A stretch of 64,000 bases of DNA from Streptococcus varani (GTDB taxonomy: Bacteria; Bacillota; Bacilli; Lactobacillales; Streptococcaceae): positions 310,001 to 374,000 of the forward strand of contig NZ_CTEN01000002.1 in assembly GCF_001375655.1 (NCBI RefSeq), given 5' to 3'. The notes beneath the pieces were generated by a model, which made no database searches, was not told the DNA's origin, and was given only the letters and a program-made list of their open reading frames with translations. Made by a program: the position numbers and the translations under genes. The first letter of the stretch is position 1, and every line of letters starts with the position of its first letter. Below, piece after piece: positions 19,367 to 27,708 of the stretch.

Positions 19367-19448
19367 CTATTTAGAACTTTTTCTAAATAGATTATAACAC
19401 TCCTGTTGGACTTGTCAAGAACTATTTCGGTTTTTTTCTAAATAGTTC
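19367..19448 (-). promoter_or_regulatory. Promoter flanked by two inverted repeats (ArsR/SdpR operator)
   Basis: On the minus strand TTGACA (19413-19418) and TATAAT (19391-19396) are 16 bp apart. A perfect repeat CTATTTAGAA-4-TTCTAAATAG (19367-19390) sits immediately downstream of the -10 and a second repeat GAACTATTT-12-AAATAGTTC (19419-19448) adjoins the -35. The shared element is TCTAAATAG or its complement. The layout fits tight autorepression by the ArsR-type protein. Confidence 0.78.
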
Positions 19449-19529
19449 AAGAATACAAGAGTCGCGAAGATGGCATTTTTTTGTTAAAATAGAAGTATAA
19501 AATAAATGCGAAAGGCATCTACTACAACT

Positions 19530-20360
19530 ATGAAATTGATTTCTTGGAACATTGATTCCCTCAACGCTGCTCTCACTAGCGAGTCCCCACGCGCCCTCTT
19601 ATCTCGTGCCGTTATGAACACGCTTGTTGCTGAGGATGCAGATATTATCGCCATTCAAGAGACCAAACTCTCAGCAGCTGGTCCAACAAAGAAACACTTA
19701 GAAATTCTTCACACCTTTTTCCCTGATTACCACACTACTTGGCGCTCATCGGTAGAGCCAGCTCGTAAGGGCTATGCCGGAACCATGTTCCTTTACAAAA
19801 ATACGCTCCCAGAGCCAAAGATTACTCACCCAGAGATCGGTGCTCCTTCTACCATGGACAGTGAAGGTCGGATCATTACTCTGGAATTTGATGAATTTTT
19901 TGTGACCCAAGTCTATACACCAAATGCTGGCGATGGTTTGGGCCGCTTGGATGATCGTCAAATTTGGGATGAAAAATACGCTGAGTACTTGGCAGAATTG
20001 GACAGTAAAAAACCAGTTCTAGCAACCGGTGACTACAATGTTGCCCATAAGGAAATTGACTTGGCAAACCCTGCTTCCAATCGCCGCTCAGCTGGCTTTA
20101 CGGATGAAGAGCGCCAAGGATTTACCAATCTCTTGGCAAAAGGATTCATCGATAGTTTCCGATACGTCCATGGCGATGTGACAGATGCCTACACTTGGTG
20201 GGCGCAACGCAGCAGAACTAGTAAAATCAATAACACAGGATGGAGAATTGACTACTGGTTGACTTCCCAACGCTTGGCCAATAACATCCAAAAATCAGAC
20301 ATGATTGATTCGGGTAGTCGCCAAGACCATACTCCAATCGTTTTAGAAATCAGTCTATAA
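19530..20360 (+). CDS. exoA: Exodeoxyribonuclease III / AP endonuclease
   Basis: A 275-residue member of the exonuclease III family that cuts DNA at abasic sites and degrades 3' ends in base-excision repair. Catalytic motifs LISWNIDSLNA, IQETKL (Glu), TGDYNVAH and the C-terminal SRQDHTPI are present. The frame is open from 19506, but the family begins MKLISWNID, so 19530 is the better start even though its RBS (AAAGG) is rather far. Confidence 0.95.
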   Translation: MKLISWNIDSLNAALTSESPRALLSRAVMNTLVAEDADIIAIQETKLSAAGPTKKHLEILHTFFPDYHTTWRSSVEPARKGYAGTMFLYKNTLPEPKITHPEIGAPSTMDSEGRIITLEFDEFFVTQVYTPNAGDGLGRLDDRQIWDEKYAEYLAELDSKKPVLATGDYNVAHKEIDLANPASNRRSAGFTDEERQGFTNLLAKGFIDSFRYVHGDVTDAYTWWAQRSRTSKINNTGWRIDYWLTSQRLANNIQKSDMIDSGSRQDHTPIVLEISL

Positions 20361-20434
20361 TATATAAGATCAAGATTAAAGTGGAAAATGAGAGTTTGCA
20401 TCTGTAACTACGAATTGGATTAAATGGAGGAAAG

Positions 20435-21337
20435 ATGGACAAAAAAGTAATCGAACGTAAGGCACTGATGGTTTCAATCGTTATGAATCTCATTAACGGT
20501 TTAGCTGGTATTCTCATCTATATTGTAACGGATTTGAATGCCTTGCTTTTAGATGGCGTCTTTACTCTTATTGCTTTTGTATCATCCATTGCAGCCCTCT
20601 TTATTTCAAAAAATAGTCATCGAACAACAGAGAATTTCCCAAATGGTATGTATTTTTTAGAACCCTTATATGGAATCTTAAAATCTATCGCTACACTCAT
20701 GCTGCTAGTGATTACACTTTTGGAAACCTCAGCCACAGCGTATGCCTATTTTGTTCATCATGATGGTCAGCCTATGGTAACTGGGCCCGTCCTTCCATAT
20801 ACCATCATCATGGTGATTTCTTGTTTCGGATTAGCTTATTACAATAAAAGGCAAAACTGTAAAATAAATGGTTTGAGTACCATGTTGGAGGCTGAAAGTC
20901 GTGGTAATTATATTGATGGTCTGATTTCTGCTGGTGTCGGTGTCGCCATTATCGCACTTAGTCTAGTAGACATCAATGGACCATTCGGTTTCTTCCACTA
21001 TACAGGAGATTTCTTCATTACTTTCTTCTTAGTCGTCTTTTCACTCAAGGAGCCAATTTCCGTCTTATCCCAATCCTTTAAAGAGTTTGCCCGTTCAACA
21101 GTTCAAAACGATGAGATTCATGATAAAATCAATGATATTTTCCGTGATATCCTACATACTCAAGCTGATAAATTGGATATCTTGATTTTTAAACAAGGGA
21201 TGCATATCAAGGTTAAAATCTACATTTTAAAGCCAGAAGACAGTCAATTGATTGAAAGATTAGTTCTCCAGAAAAATCATCTGTTGGATAAACTGACACA
21301 AGAATTTGACCACTGTAGCTTAGAGTTTTCGTTCTAA
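20435..21337 (+). CDS. Cation diffusion facilitator family transporter
   Basis: A 300-residue protein with six membrane spans and a cytosolic C-terminal domain, of the cation efflux (CDF) family. The aspartates LLLDGVFT and the later NYIDGLISAG replace the usual HxxxD/DxxxD metal site, so the transported ion is uncertain. GGAGG precedes the ATG. A strong terminator follows; it is transcribed alone. Confidence 0.87.
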   Translation: MDKKVIERKALMVSIVMNLINGLAGILIYIVTDLNALLLDGVFTLIAFVSSIAALFISKNSHRTTENFPNGMYFLEPLYGILKSIATLMLLVITLLETSATAYAYFVHHDGQPMVTGPVLPYTIIMVISCFGLAYYNKRQNCKINGLSTMLEAESRGNYIDGLISAGVGVAIIALSLVDINGPFGFFHYTGDFFITFFLVVFSLKEPISVLSQSFKEFARSTVQNDEIHDKINDIFRDILHTQADKLDILIFKQGMHIKVKIYILKPEDSQLIERLVLQKNHLLDKLTQEFDHCSLEFSF

Positions 21338-21376
21338 CTAAACAAAAAGCACAAGGATCACCCCCGTGCTTTATCC

Positions 21377-21416
21377 AAAGACAAGCCGATTTATGCTCTT
21401 GGCTTGTCTTTTTTTC
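21377..21416 (+). terminator. Terminator after the cation efflux gene
   Basis: AAAGACAAGCC pairs perfectly with GGCTTGTCTTT and is followed by a run of T. A smaller GCAC/GTGC hairpin precedes it. Confidence 0.9.
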
Positions 21417-21420
21417 TCTA

Positions 21421-21437
21421 ATACTCTTTGAAAATCA
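21421..21437 (+). repeat. Dispersed 17-nt intergenic repeat, copy 2
   Basis: Identical to 4212-4228 (ATACTCTTTGAAAATCA). It lies directly after a terminator, in non-coding DNA. Confidence 0.5.
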
Positions 21438-21503
21438 GACAAAATTGCTCTTCTGAGTTTCAAAAATTCCTTGAATTTTTTCAATCCAATTAAATAAAAT
21501 AGT

Positions 21504-21545
21504 GAACAAGAAACGATTTCTGAATAACAGAAACCGGTCTTGTTC
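21504..21545 (-). terminator. Probable pepO terminator
   Basis: GAACAAGA pairs with TCTTGTTC around an inner TTTCTG/CAGAAA stem. On the minus strand a moderately T-rich stretch follows. Confidence 0.6.
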
Positions 21546-21590
21546 TCTATGGATATCTATGTTTGGACCTTTATCCTAAAGTCACTCTCT

Positions 21591-23492
21591 TTACCAAACA
21601 TTGACGCGTTCTTGAGGAGGCAGATACATACCATCTCCTTCTTTAATATCATACACTTCATAAAAAGCATCAAGGTTTTGGAGTGGGATGTTGGTGCGCA
21701 GTTCATCCGGTGAGTGCGGGTCATAGGTCAATAAATACTTGGTGTATTCCTTGCGAGCATTACTCCTGTGGACCCTTGCAAAAGCTTGGAAAAAGGCTTT
21801 ATCCGGCTTACCGTAGGTTTCCAGAGCAAATGCAAGACCACCTGCATCGGCAATGTTTTCACCCAAGGTCAACTGTCCGTCAACTTTCTGATCAGCATAG
21901 CTTAGGTTGGACCATTGTTTCTCCACTGCAAGCATTCTATCTAGGAAAGTCTTCCTATCTTCCAAAGTCCACCAAAAATTAGACTTACCCTCACTATCAT
22001 ACATGGCCCCTTGATTATCAAAGGCATGAATCATTTCATGGGCGATAGTGGTTCCGATTCCACCATAATTTTCAGCCTTACTTTGTTGGCTATCATAAAA
22101 TGGTGCTTGCAAGATACTGGCAGGCAAATAGATGGCATTTTCTGTTGGAGAATAAAAAGCGTTGACATTAAAACTTGGAGCAATCCACAAATGTTGTTCC
22201 TGCTGTCCTAGATGGCCCAAATCATAGGCTAACCGCTGACTCTTCAAGTCTAAATAGGCATCCACAAGATTGCTATTTTTGTCCACTGTAAACGTGTCTG
22301 CAATTGGATCCATTGCATCTGGGTAGGCTATATGTAGAGTCATCTTATCGACTTTTTCAATCGCTTTCTCACGTGTCGGCTCCGTTAACCAATCCAAGGT
22401 TTTTAAGCGTTCTTTAAACGTTCCCCGAATAGCCGTGGTCATCTCGATAACTTGCTGCTTATCCTCTTCCTTGAAATATGTCTGTCCATAATAGCTACTT
22501 AAGACTTCTGGAAAGAGGGAATAGGTATAGAGTAAAGCATTTTTTTCAGGGCTGTCATTCTCTTTTAAGCCACGTAATTCAAGTTCCACCTGATTAGCCC
22601 TGTCATAGGTATCTGTATCAACCAGTTCAGACAATTGTAAAACTTGCTGAACTAAGAGCCAGGATTTCATGATTGGAAAGTTTTGCTCATTGATGATCTT
22701 ATCCGTATTCGAAAAATAAACATCCTCACTCACAGCGATATCATCCTTTACATCACCTGTAATGGATTTCATTAACTGTATGAGATGCGTATTTTGATTG
22801 CCTGTGCCAATCAGTTTTCCAGACTTATGCTGCATATAAGGAAGCAGCAACTCATCAAAGGCAATAGTATCCTCTATGATGGATTGGATTTTTTTATCCG
22901 AATAGCCTAATTTTTTCAAAAGACTGGAGCTATTTTTACGGAAGGTCTCTAGATGTTCCTTTTTACTTTTTTCATCCTCATAGTTACTGGTGGTTCGCAG
23001 AATCAAATTTGGAGCCTCTAGATAGAGTACTCTTTGATGACTAAAAGCACCACTAGCCAAGTTATAAGGCATCGCTTTTTTCTGTAGGAGACGATCTTTT
23101 TCAACGAGTTGGTAATCTTGAAAACTGTCTAGATTTTCAATTTCATCAAGGTATGGCTTGATGATAGCGATAGACAAGTCTTCTCGCTCTTCAAAATTCA
23201 TAGCCAGCTTGTAAAAATCAACCGCAGGTTGCATGGCCTGAAAAGGAACGTCTTTCTTGCCAGAACTAAAGTCATCCAAATCTTTCTGTAGCTGTTGGTC
23301 AATCTCTTCCTGTAAGACATCAAAGGAAGAAATAGCGTCTTGATTGTCTTTAAGAGGGTTCTCCTTTTGCCATTTTTGGTTGACGGCTTGGTAGAAATTA
23401 TCTTCTAGCCGAACCTCTTTCTTGTCTTGGCAAGCTGTCAGACAGACAACTGCCAGAAGCAGAGTGGAAGATGACAATAAAATCTTTTTCAT
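21591..23492 (-). CDS. pepO: M13 family endopeptidase PepO (lipoprotein form)
   Basis: A 633-residue neprilysin-like zinc endopeptidase. HEMIH is near residue 483 (TTIAHEMIHAFDNQG), and GENIADAGG near 544 supplies the third zinc ligand. The N-terminus MKKILLSSS...VVCLTAC is a lipoprotein signal with lipobox LTAC, so this copy is predicted to be anchored outside the membrane. Streptococcal PepO proteins degrade peptides and bind host proteins. It lies 14 bp after an ArsC-like gene on the same strand. Confidence 0.93.
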   Translation of the reverse strand: MKKILLSSSTLLLAVVCLTACQDKKEVRLEDNFYQAVNQKWQKENPLKDNQDAISSFDVLQEEIDQQLQKDLDDFSSGKKDVPFQAMQPAVDFYKLAMNFEEREDLSIAIIKPYLDEIENLDSFQDYQLVEKDRLLQKKAMPYNLASGAFSHQRVLYLEAPNLILRTTSNYEDEKSKKEHLETFRKNSSSLLKKLGYSDKKIQSIIEDTIAFDELLLPYMQHKSGKLIGTGNQNTHLIQLMKSITGDVKDDIAVSEDVYFSNTDKIINEQNFPIMKSWLLVQQVLQLSELVDTDTYDRANQVELELRGLKENDSPEKNALLYTYSLFPEVLSSYYGQTYFKEEDKQQVIEMTTAIRGTFKERLKTLDWLTEPTREKAIEKVDKMTLHIAYPDAMDPIADTFTVDKNSNLVDAYLDLKSQRLAYDLGHLGQQEQHLWIAPSFNVNAFYSPTENAIYLPASILQAPFYDSQQSKAENYGGIGTTIAHEMIHAFDNQGAMYDSEGKSNFWWTLEDRKTFLDRMLAVEKQWSNLSYADQKVDGQLTLGENIADAGGLAFALETYGKPDKAFFQAFARVHRSNARKEYTKYLLTYDPHSPDELRTNIPLQNLDAFYEVYDIKEGDGMYLPPQERVNVW

Positions 23493-23506
23493 ATTGAATC
23501 CATTTC

Positions 23507-23860
23507 CTATAAATCAAGCTCTTCATAAGCGGTCCGGTAGCCAATTTGCAGAATCTTTCCATCCTTGATGAGGATTGGCCGTTTGATGAGCATGCCATCT
23601 GCAGCTAAGAGCTCCAAAGCTTGATCAACGGTCAAAGTATCAAATTTGTCCTTAAGACCCAAGGCCCGATAAGAATTTCCAGAGGTATTGAAGAATTTTT
23701 TCAAGTCAAGTCCTGACTTCTCCATCAAACTACGCAACATTTCCACCTGGGGTGGATTTGTCTTAATATCAATGGCCTCAAAATCCAAGCTCAGACTCTT
23801 CAACTCTGCCTTCGCTTGCTTACAAGTGCTACATTTAGGATATTCATAAAACGTATACAT
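23507..23860 (-). CDS. ArsC/Spx-family thioredoxin-fold protein
   Basis: A 117-residue protein beginning MYTFYEYPKCSTCKQAKAEL with the redox motif CSTC at residues 10-13 and the later RPILIKDGKILQIGY. It belongs to the ArsC/Spx superfamily; whether it is a reductase or a regulator like Spx/MgsR cannot be told. The frame is open from 23914, but the conserved N-terminus fixes the start at 23860 (or the ATG one codon before). No good RBS is visible. Confidence 0.82.
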   Translation of the reverse strand: MYTFYEYPKCSTCKQAKAELKSLSLDFEAIDIKTNPPQVEMLRSLMEKSGLDLKKFFNTSGNSYRALGLKDKFDTLTVDQALELLAADGMLIKRPILIKDGKILQIGYRTAYEELDL

Positions 23861-24045
23861 CATTAAAATACCGAATTCGACCAAAAACAAAAGGAAAGTG
23901 AAAGGGGCAATCAACTCACATAATCCATGTGGAGTATATAAGCCTAGAATAAAAAAACGAACTGCTATTACAAGCGTTTTTTTTCATTCTCTTACAAACG
24001 GCTCTCACCAGTCACTTTCTTCATTGTGAGGAGCCAGATAGTTCT

Positions 24046-24567
24046 CTACTCCATTTCCCTAAGTTTTTGGACTTTTTCATTCCTTTCTTTTTCTAATGCT
24101 AATAAATACAATTTTCGTTCCAGTCCACCCGCATAACCAGTTAAAGAAGCATCTGAACCTAAAATGCGGTGACAAGGAATAAGAATAGAGATGGAATTTT
24201 TCCCGACAGCTCCACCTATGGCCTGAGCTGACTTACAGTTCAGGCTTTTTGCGATTTGACCATAGGTACTGGTTTGGCCTAAATCAATCTTCAACAGTTC
24301 TCTCCAAACCTTTTGTTGGAATTCTGTTCCTTGAGGGTTTAATGGGGGTAAAGCAGGTAAGTCAATCCCTGAAAAATAAGCAGTCAACCAGTCACAAGTT
24401 GCTTGCAAGACAGGATTGCTTGCTTCCAAAAAGACGGTCTCCTCAAAACCACGTAACTGGTATTTTTGTCCATGAAACCAGGCTCCCAGAAGAGCTTGAC
24501 TGTTTGCTACTAAACTAATTTCTCCGATGGGACTGAGATAGATTTGGTGGTATCGCTCTTCTGTCAT
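24046..24567 (-). CDS. ogt: Methylated-DNA--protein-cysteine methyltransferase
   Basis: A 173-residue suicide repair protein that removes methyl groups from O6-methylguanine. The active site IPCHRILGS is near residues 129-137, followed by TGYAGGLERK. AAGGA precedes the ATG. It follows serA by 43 bp in a serC-GNAT-serA-ogt group. Confidence 0.94.
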   Translation of the reverse strand: MTEERYHQIYLSPIGEISLVANSQALLGAWFHGQKYQLRGFEETVFLEASNPVLQATCDWLTAYFSGIDLPALPPLNPQGTEFQQKVWRELLKIDLGQTSTYGQIAKSLNCKSAQAIGGAVGKNSISILIPCHRILGSDASLTGYAGGLERKLYLLALEKERNEKVQKLREME

Positions 24568-24610
24568 ATCATCCTTAAAAGGCCAATCTCTTTAGAAAGG
24601 CCTATTTTCT

Positions 24611-25792
24611 TTATTTTTTACCTTTAATCAGACGGACTTTAACGATATGATCGCTGCTAGTAAAGAGATCCACCAGCTGTTGAATTTTCGCTTCGTCTGT
24701 CTCATCCAAATCCAAGATGGTATACGCGTAATCCCCTTTTGAACGATTGAGGATATTTGCAATATTGATATCCAAATCAGATACCGCCGTGGAAATTGCC
24801 GCTACAATATTTGGTACATTTTGATTGATCAAGGTAATTCGATAAGGAGCATCTAGGACCTGATGCATGTTCGGGAAATTAACAGAGTTGGTAATTTCTC
24901 CAGTTTCCATAAAACGTCGGATTGTTTGACCCGCCATAATGGCACAATTGAGTTCTGCTTCTTCTGTTGAGCCGCCCACGTGTGGGAAGACAGTCACTCC
25001 TTTTTTGTTGAGCAATTCCTCTGTACCAAAGTCAGTCACATAACGCTTGATTACCCCTGCCTCAATGGCTTCAAAGAGGGCTGCATTGTCTACTAATTCT
25101 GCACGGGCAAAATTAATGAGTGTTGTTCTTTTTGGCATAAGCGCAAAGGCATTCGCATCAAACGTATTCTTGGTATCAGCCGTCAAGGGAACATGGACAG
25201 TGATGTAATCACAGTTCGAAAAGATTTCCTTCAAATCATTGACGCGTTTGACGTGGCTAGAGATTGACCAAGCTGCTTCAATAGAGACGTAGGGATCATA
25301 TCCGAGAACATTCATCCCCAAACGCCGAGCATCATTGGCAATACGAGCTCCAATAGCCCCTAAACCAATCACACCCAAGGTTTTGCCAGCAATTTCACTT
25401 CCAGCAAATTGTGACTTGCCCGCTTCAATTTGTTTGGGTACATCGTCACCTGACAAAGTATTTGCCCAACTTGTTGCGGAGAAATAATCACGAGCAGACA
25501 AGAGAATGGAAGTAATAACTGCTTCTTTTACTGCATTGGCATTGGCACCGGGTGTATTGAAAACGACGATACCCGCTGCAGTGGCTTCATCAATCGGAAT
25601 GTTGTTGGTTCCAGCACCGGCACGGGCAATGGCCTTGAGATTAGTTGGAAATTCCACTCCATGCAAGTTTTGGCTACGGATAATATAGGCATCCGGATTT
25701 TCCGCCTTATCTCCATCAATCTGAAATTGATTTCCCAACTCTTTTAAGCCGATTTGGTTGATATTATTAAATGTTTTTACGCTATAAATCAT
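24611..25792 (-). CDS. serA: D-3-phosphoglycerate dehydrogenase
   Basis: A 393-residue enzyme that oxidises 3-phosphoglycerate to 3-phosphohydroxypyruvate, the first step of serine synthesis. The NAD fold GVIGLGAIGARIAN (about residues 140-153), the catalytic Arg in NFARAELVD and the His in FPHVGGSTEEAE are present. A C-terminal ACT domain (about 315-393) suggests control by an amino acid. It shares an operon with serC. Confidence 0.95.
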   Translation of the reverse strand: MIYSVKTFNNINQIGLKELGNQFQIDGDKAENPDAYIIRSQNLHGVEFPTNLKAIARAGAGTNNIPIDEATAAGIVVFNTPGANANAVKEAVITSILLSARDYFSATSWANTLSGDDVPKQIEAGKSQFAGSEIAGKTLGVIGLGAIGARIANDARRLGMNVLGYDPYVSIEAAWSISSHVKRVNDLKEIFSNCDYITVHVPLTADTKNTFDANAFALMPKRTTLINFARAELVDNAALFEAIEAGVIKRYVTDFGTEELLNKKGVTVFPHVGGSTEEAELNCAIMAGQTIRRFMETGEITNSVNFPNMHQVLDAPYRITLINQNVPNIVAAISTAVSDLDINIANILNRSKGDYAYTILDLDETDEAKIQQLVDLFTSSDHIVKVRLIKGKK

Positions 25793-25853
25793 TTTTTCAC
25801 TCTAGGCAGCCACCTGCCTTCTCCCTCTTTTTGAAAAATAATGCTAAAACCGA

Positions 25854-26387
25854 CTAGATTTCTTGATACAAGCTGGTCTCAGACTTATGCTTGATTTTCT
25901 GATAGGCTAGACGCTCCCCATCAATGGGAACCTTGCCACAATAGACAAAGCCAAGCTTCTCTAATATGTGCTGCATAGGTTTGTTGAGTTCATGGGTATC
26001 ACAGCGAAAATCTGGCCCCTTGTGCCCCTCAATCAGACCTTGTAAGAATGTCTGGACTACTTGTTGCCCTCGATACTGATTGGAAACCGCAATTCGGTGG
26101 AAGGTCACATAAAGATAGTTATCGTGCTTCCACTTACCATCATAGATGGCATTGTATTCCGCTTGGTTATCAAGATAGACAGCTGCATAGGCCACGACTT
26201 TCCCCTCCATCAAACCTACATAAGCCCGATTTTCAATAATATCTTCGAAAACATCCTCTTGATTTGGATAGCCATTTTCGCCCTGCCACTGGCTAGACAC
26301 AGAAGCAGCTAGAAAGGCTTTTGCTTCCTCCAAGATGCTTGTAATTTGTCCCAGTTCATTGGGATGAGCCAGACGAATTTCCATCAT
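25854..26387 (-). CDS. GNAT family N-acetyltransferase
   Basis: A 177-residue acetyltransferase with the acetyl-CoA loop HRIAVSNQYRGQQVVQTFL (about residues 111-130) and the C-terminal LEKLGFVYCGKV. Its substrate is unknown. It sits between serC and serA in the serine biosynthesis operon, a position conserved in streptococci, which hints at a linked but unproven role. The start is one of two adjacent ATG codons. Confidence 0.88.
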   Translation of the reverse strand: MMEIRLAHPNELGQITSILEEAKAFLAASVSSQWQGENGYPNQEDVFEDIIENRAYVGLMEGKVVAYAAVYLDNQAEYNAIYDGKWKHDNYLYVTFHRIAVSNQYRGQQVVQTFLQGLIEGHKGPDFRCDTHELNKPMQHILEKLGFVYCGKVPIDGERLAYQKIKHKSETSLYQEI

Positions 26388-26406
26388 TTCTCTTTTCTAT
26401 TTTAAC

Positions 26407-27501
26407 TTATTTGTTCTCTGCTTCAAACTTAGCCATAAAGTCTAACAAGTCAAGCACACCTTGGCGAGGGAAGGCGTTATAGATACTTGCACGCATACCA
26501 CCAACTGAACGATGCCCTTTGATATTTTTAAATCCAGCTGCATCAGCTTCTTTGGCAAATTTGGCATCCAAGTCCTTACTTGGTGTGACAAATGGAATAT
26601 TGCAGACAGAGCGGTCCTTGGCAAATTTCACCGGACTAGTGTAGAAATCTGATTTCTCAATAAAATCATAGAGGAGCCCTGATTTCTCGCGTTCGATTTC
26701 TGCCATTTTATCCACACCACCAATCTCATTTTTCACCCAGTCGAAGACCAGTTTTGAAATATAGATGTTGTAAGCTGGTGGTGTATTGTAAAGTGAATCG
26801 TTATCTGCTTGGATGCGATAATCCAGCATAGAGGACAGCATCGGCTGGTCATTGAGAAAGTCCTCACGGATAATCACAACCGTCACACCAGCTGGTCCGA
26901 TATTCTTTTGAGCACCGGCATAAATGACCGCAAAATCTTCCACATTGTAGCGAGCAGCTAGAATATTTGAAGACATATCCGCCACTATTGGCACACCATT
27001 TGTATCTGGCAAATCGTAAATGGCTGTACCTTCGATAGTGTTGTTGGTAGTCAAGTGCACATAAGCTGCTTGTGGATCAATCGTTGCCGCATCAAAACTT
27101 GGGATATGATCGTAAACCGTATCTTCTGATGACGCCAGTAAAATGGGTTCAAACTCGATGGTTTTAGACAATTTGACTGCTTCTGTGTAGGCTTTTTTCC
27201 CCCAAGAACCAGCCACCAAGTAGTAGACTTTCTTCCCTTGCGCCAAATTCAAAGGAAGCATAGAAAATTGAAGAGAAGCTCCACCCTGTAAGAAAAGAAC
27301 CTTGTAGTTATCCGGAATAGCCATTAGTTCACGCAAAGTGCTTTCCGCATCCTTGATAATCTTGTCAAATTCTGGAGAGCGATGGGACATTTCAAGCACG
27401 GACATACCGGAGCCTTGGTAATCAAGCATTTCGTCACGAGCAGTTTCAAGAACGGCTTTTGGCAAGGTAGCAGGTCCTGCTGAAAAATTGTAAATTGTCA
27501 T
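26407..27501 (-). CDS. serC: Phosphoserine aminotransferase
   Basis: A 364-residue PLP enzyme that converts 3-phosphohydroxypyruvate and glutamate to phosphoserine. It begins [14 protein letters not shown] and carries the PLP lysine in [12 protein letters not shown] (about residue 197). The start at 27501 has a strong GGAGGTG site; a frame extending to 27642 is AT-rich non-family sequence. It leads the serC-GNAT-serA-ogt group. A CodY-like box lies between its -35 and -10. Confidence 0.96.
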   Translation of the reverse strand: MTIYNFSAGPATLPKAVLETARDEMLDYQGSGMSVLEMSHRSPEFDKIIKDAESTLRELMAIPDNYKVLFLQGGASLQFSMLPLNLAQGKKVYYLVAGSWGKKAYTEAVKLSKTIEFEPILLASSEDTVYDHIPSFDAATIDPQAAYVHLTTNNTIEGTAIYDLPDTNGVPIVADMSSNILAARYNVEDFAVIYAGAQKNIGPAGVTVVIIREDFLNDQPMLSSMLDYRIQADNDSLYNTPPAYNIYISKLVFDWVKNEIGGVDKMAEIEREKSGLLYDFIEKSDFYTSPVKFAKDRSVCNIPFVTPSKDLDAKFAKEADAAGFKNIKGHRSVGGMRASIYNAFPRQGVLDLLDFMAKFEAENK

Positions 27502-27528
27502 ACGACACCTCCAAAATATAATAAAAGA

Positions 27529-27557
27529 ATTATAACACAATTTTCTGAATATTGAAA
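27529..27557 (-). promoter_or_regulatory. serC promoter with CodY-like box
   Basis: On the minus strand a -10 TATAAT (27529-27534) and a weak -35 TTTCAA (27552-27557) are 17 bp apart. AATATTCAGAAAATT (27539-27553) lies between and over them, matching the CodY motif AATTTTCWGAAAATT at 14 of 15 positions. Binding there would block the polymerase when branched-chain amino acids are plentiful. Confidence 0.72.
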
Positions 27558-27653
27558 GATTAATAAGAAAAATTGTGAAAAAAAATACAAAGAAAGAATA
27601 TTTATTTCCTAAGAATCGTTTCCTATCTATTCCTATCTTCAACTATTTGCCTA

Positions 27654-27679
27654 AAGCTCTTTTAAAGCAAAAAGAGCTT
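27654..27679. terminator. Hairpin downstream of the MATE gene
   Basis: A perfect 10-bp stem AAGCTCTTTT/AAAAGAGCTT with a 6-nt loop lies about 30 bp past the MATE stop codon. It lacks a following T-run on the minus strand, so termination is only likely. Confidence 0.5.
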
Positions 27680-27708
27680 GAAGATCAAGCTGCTTTTATT
27701 CGGTCATT

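Noticed and set aside
24000-24035. GGCTCTCAC/GTGAGGAGCC hairpin downstream of ogt as a terminator
   Set aside because: The stem is imperfect and no T-run follows on the minus strand, so termination is not supported.
27502-27642. Upstream extension of serC to 27642
   Set aside because: The added 47 residues are encoded by the AT-rich promoter region, and a strong GGAGGTG site precedes ATG 27501 where the family sequence begins.
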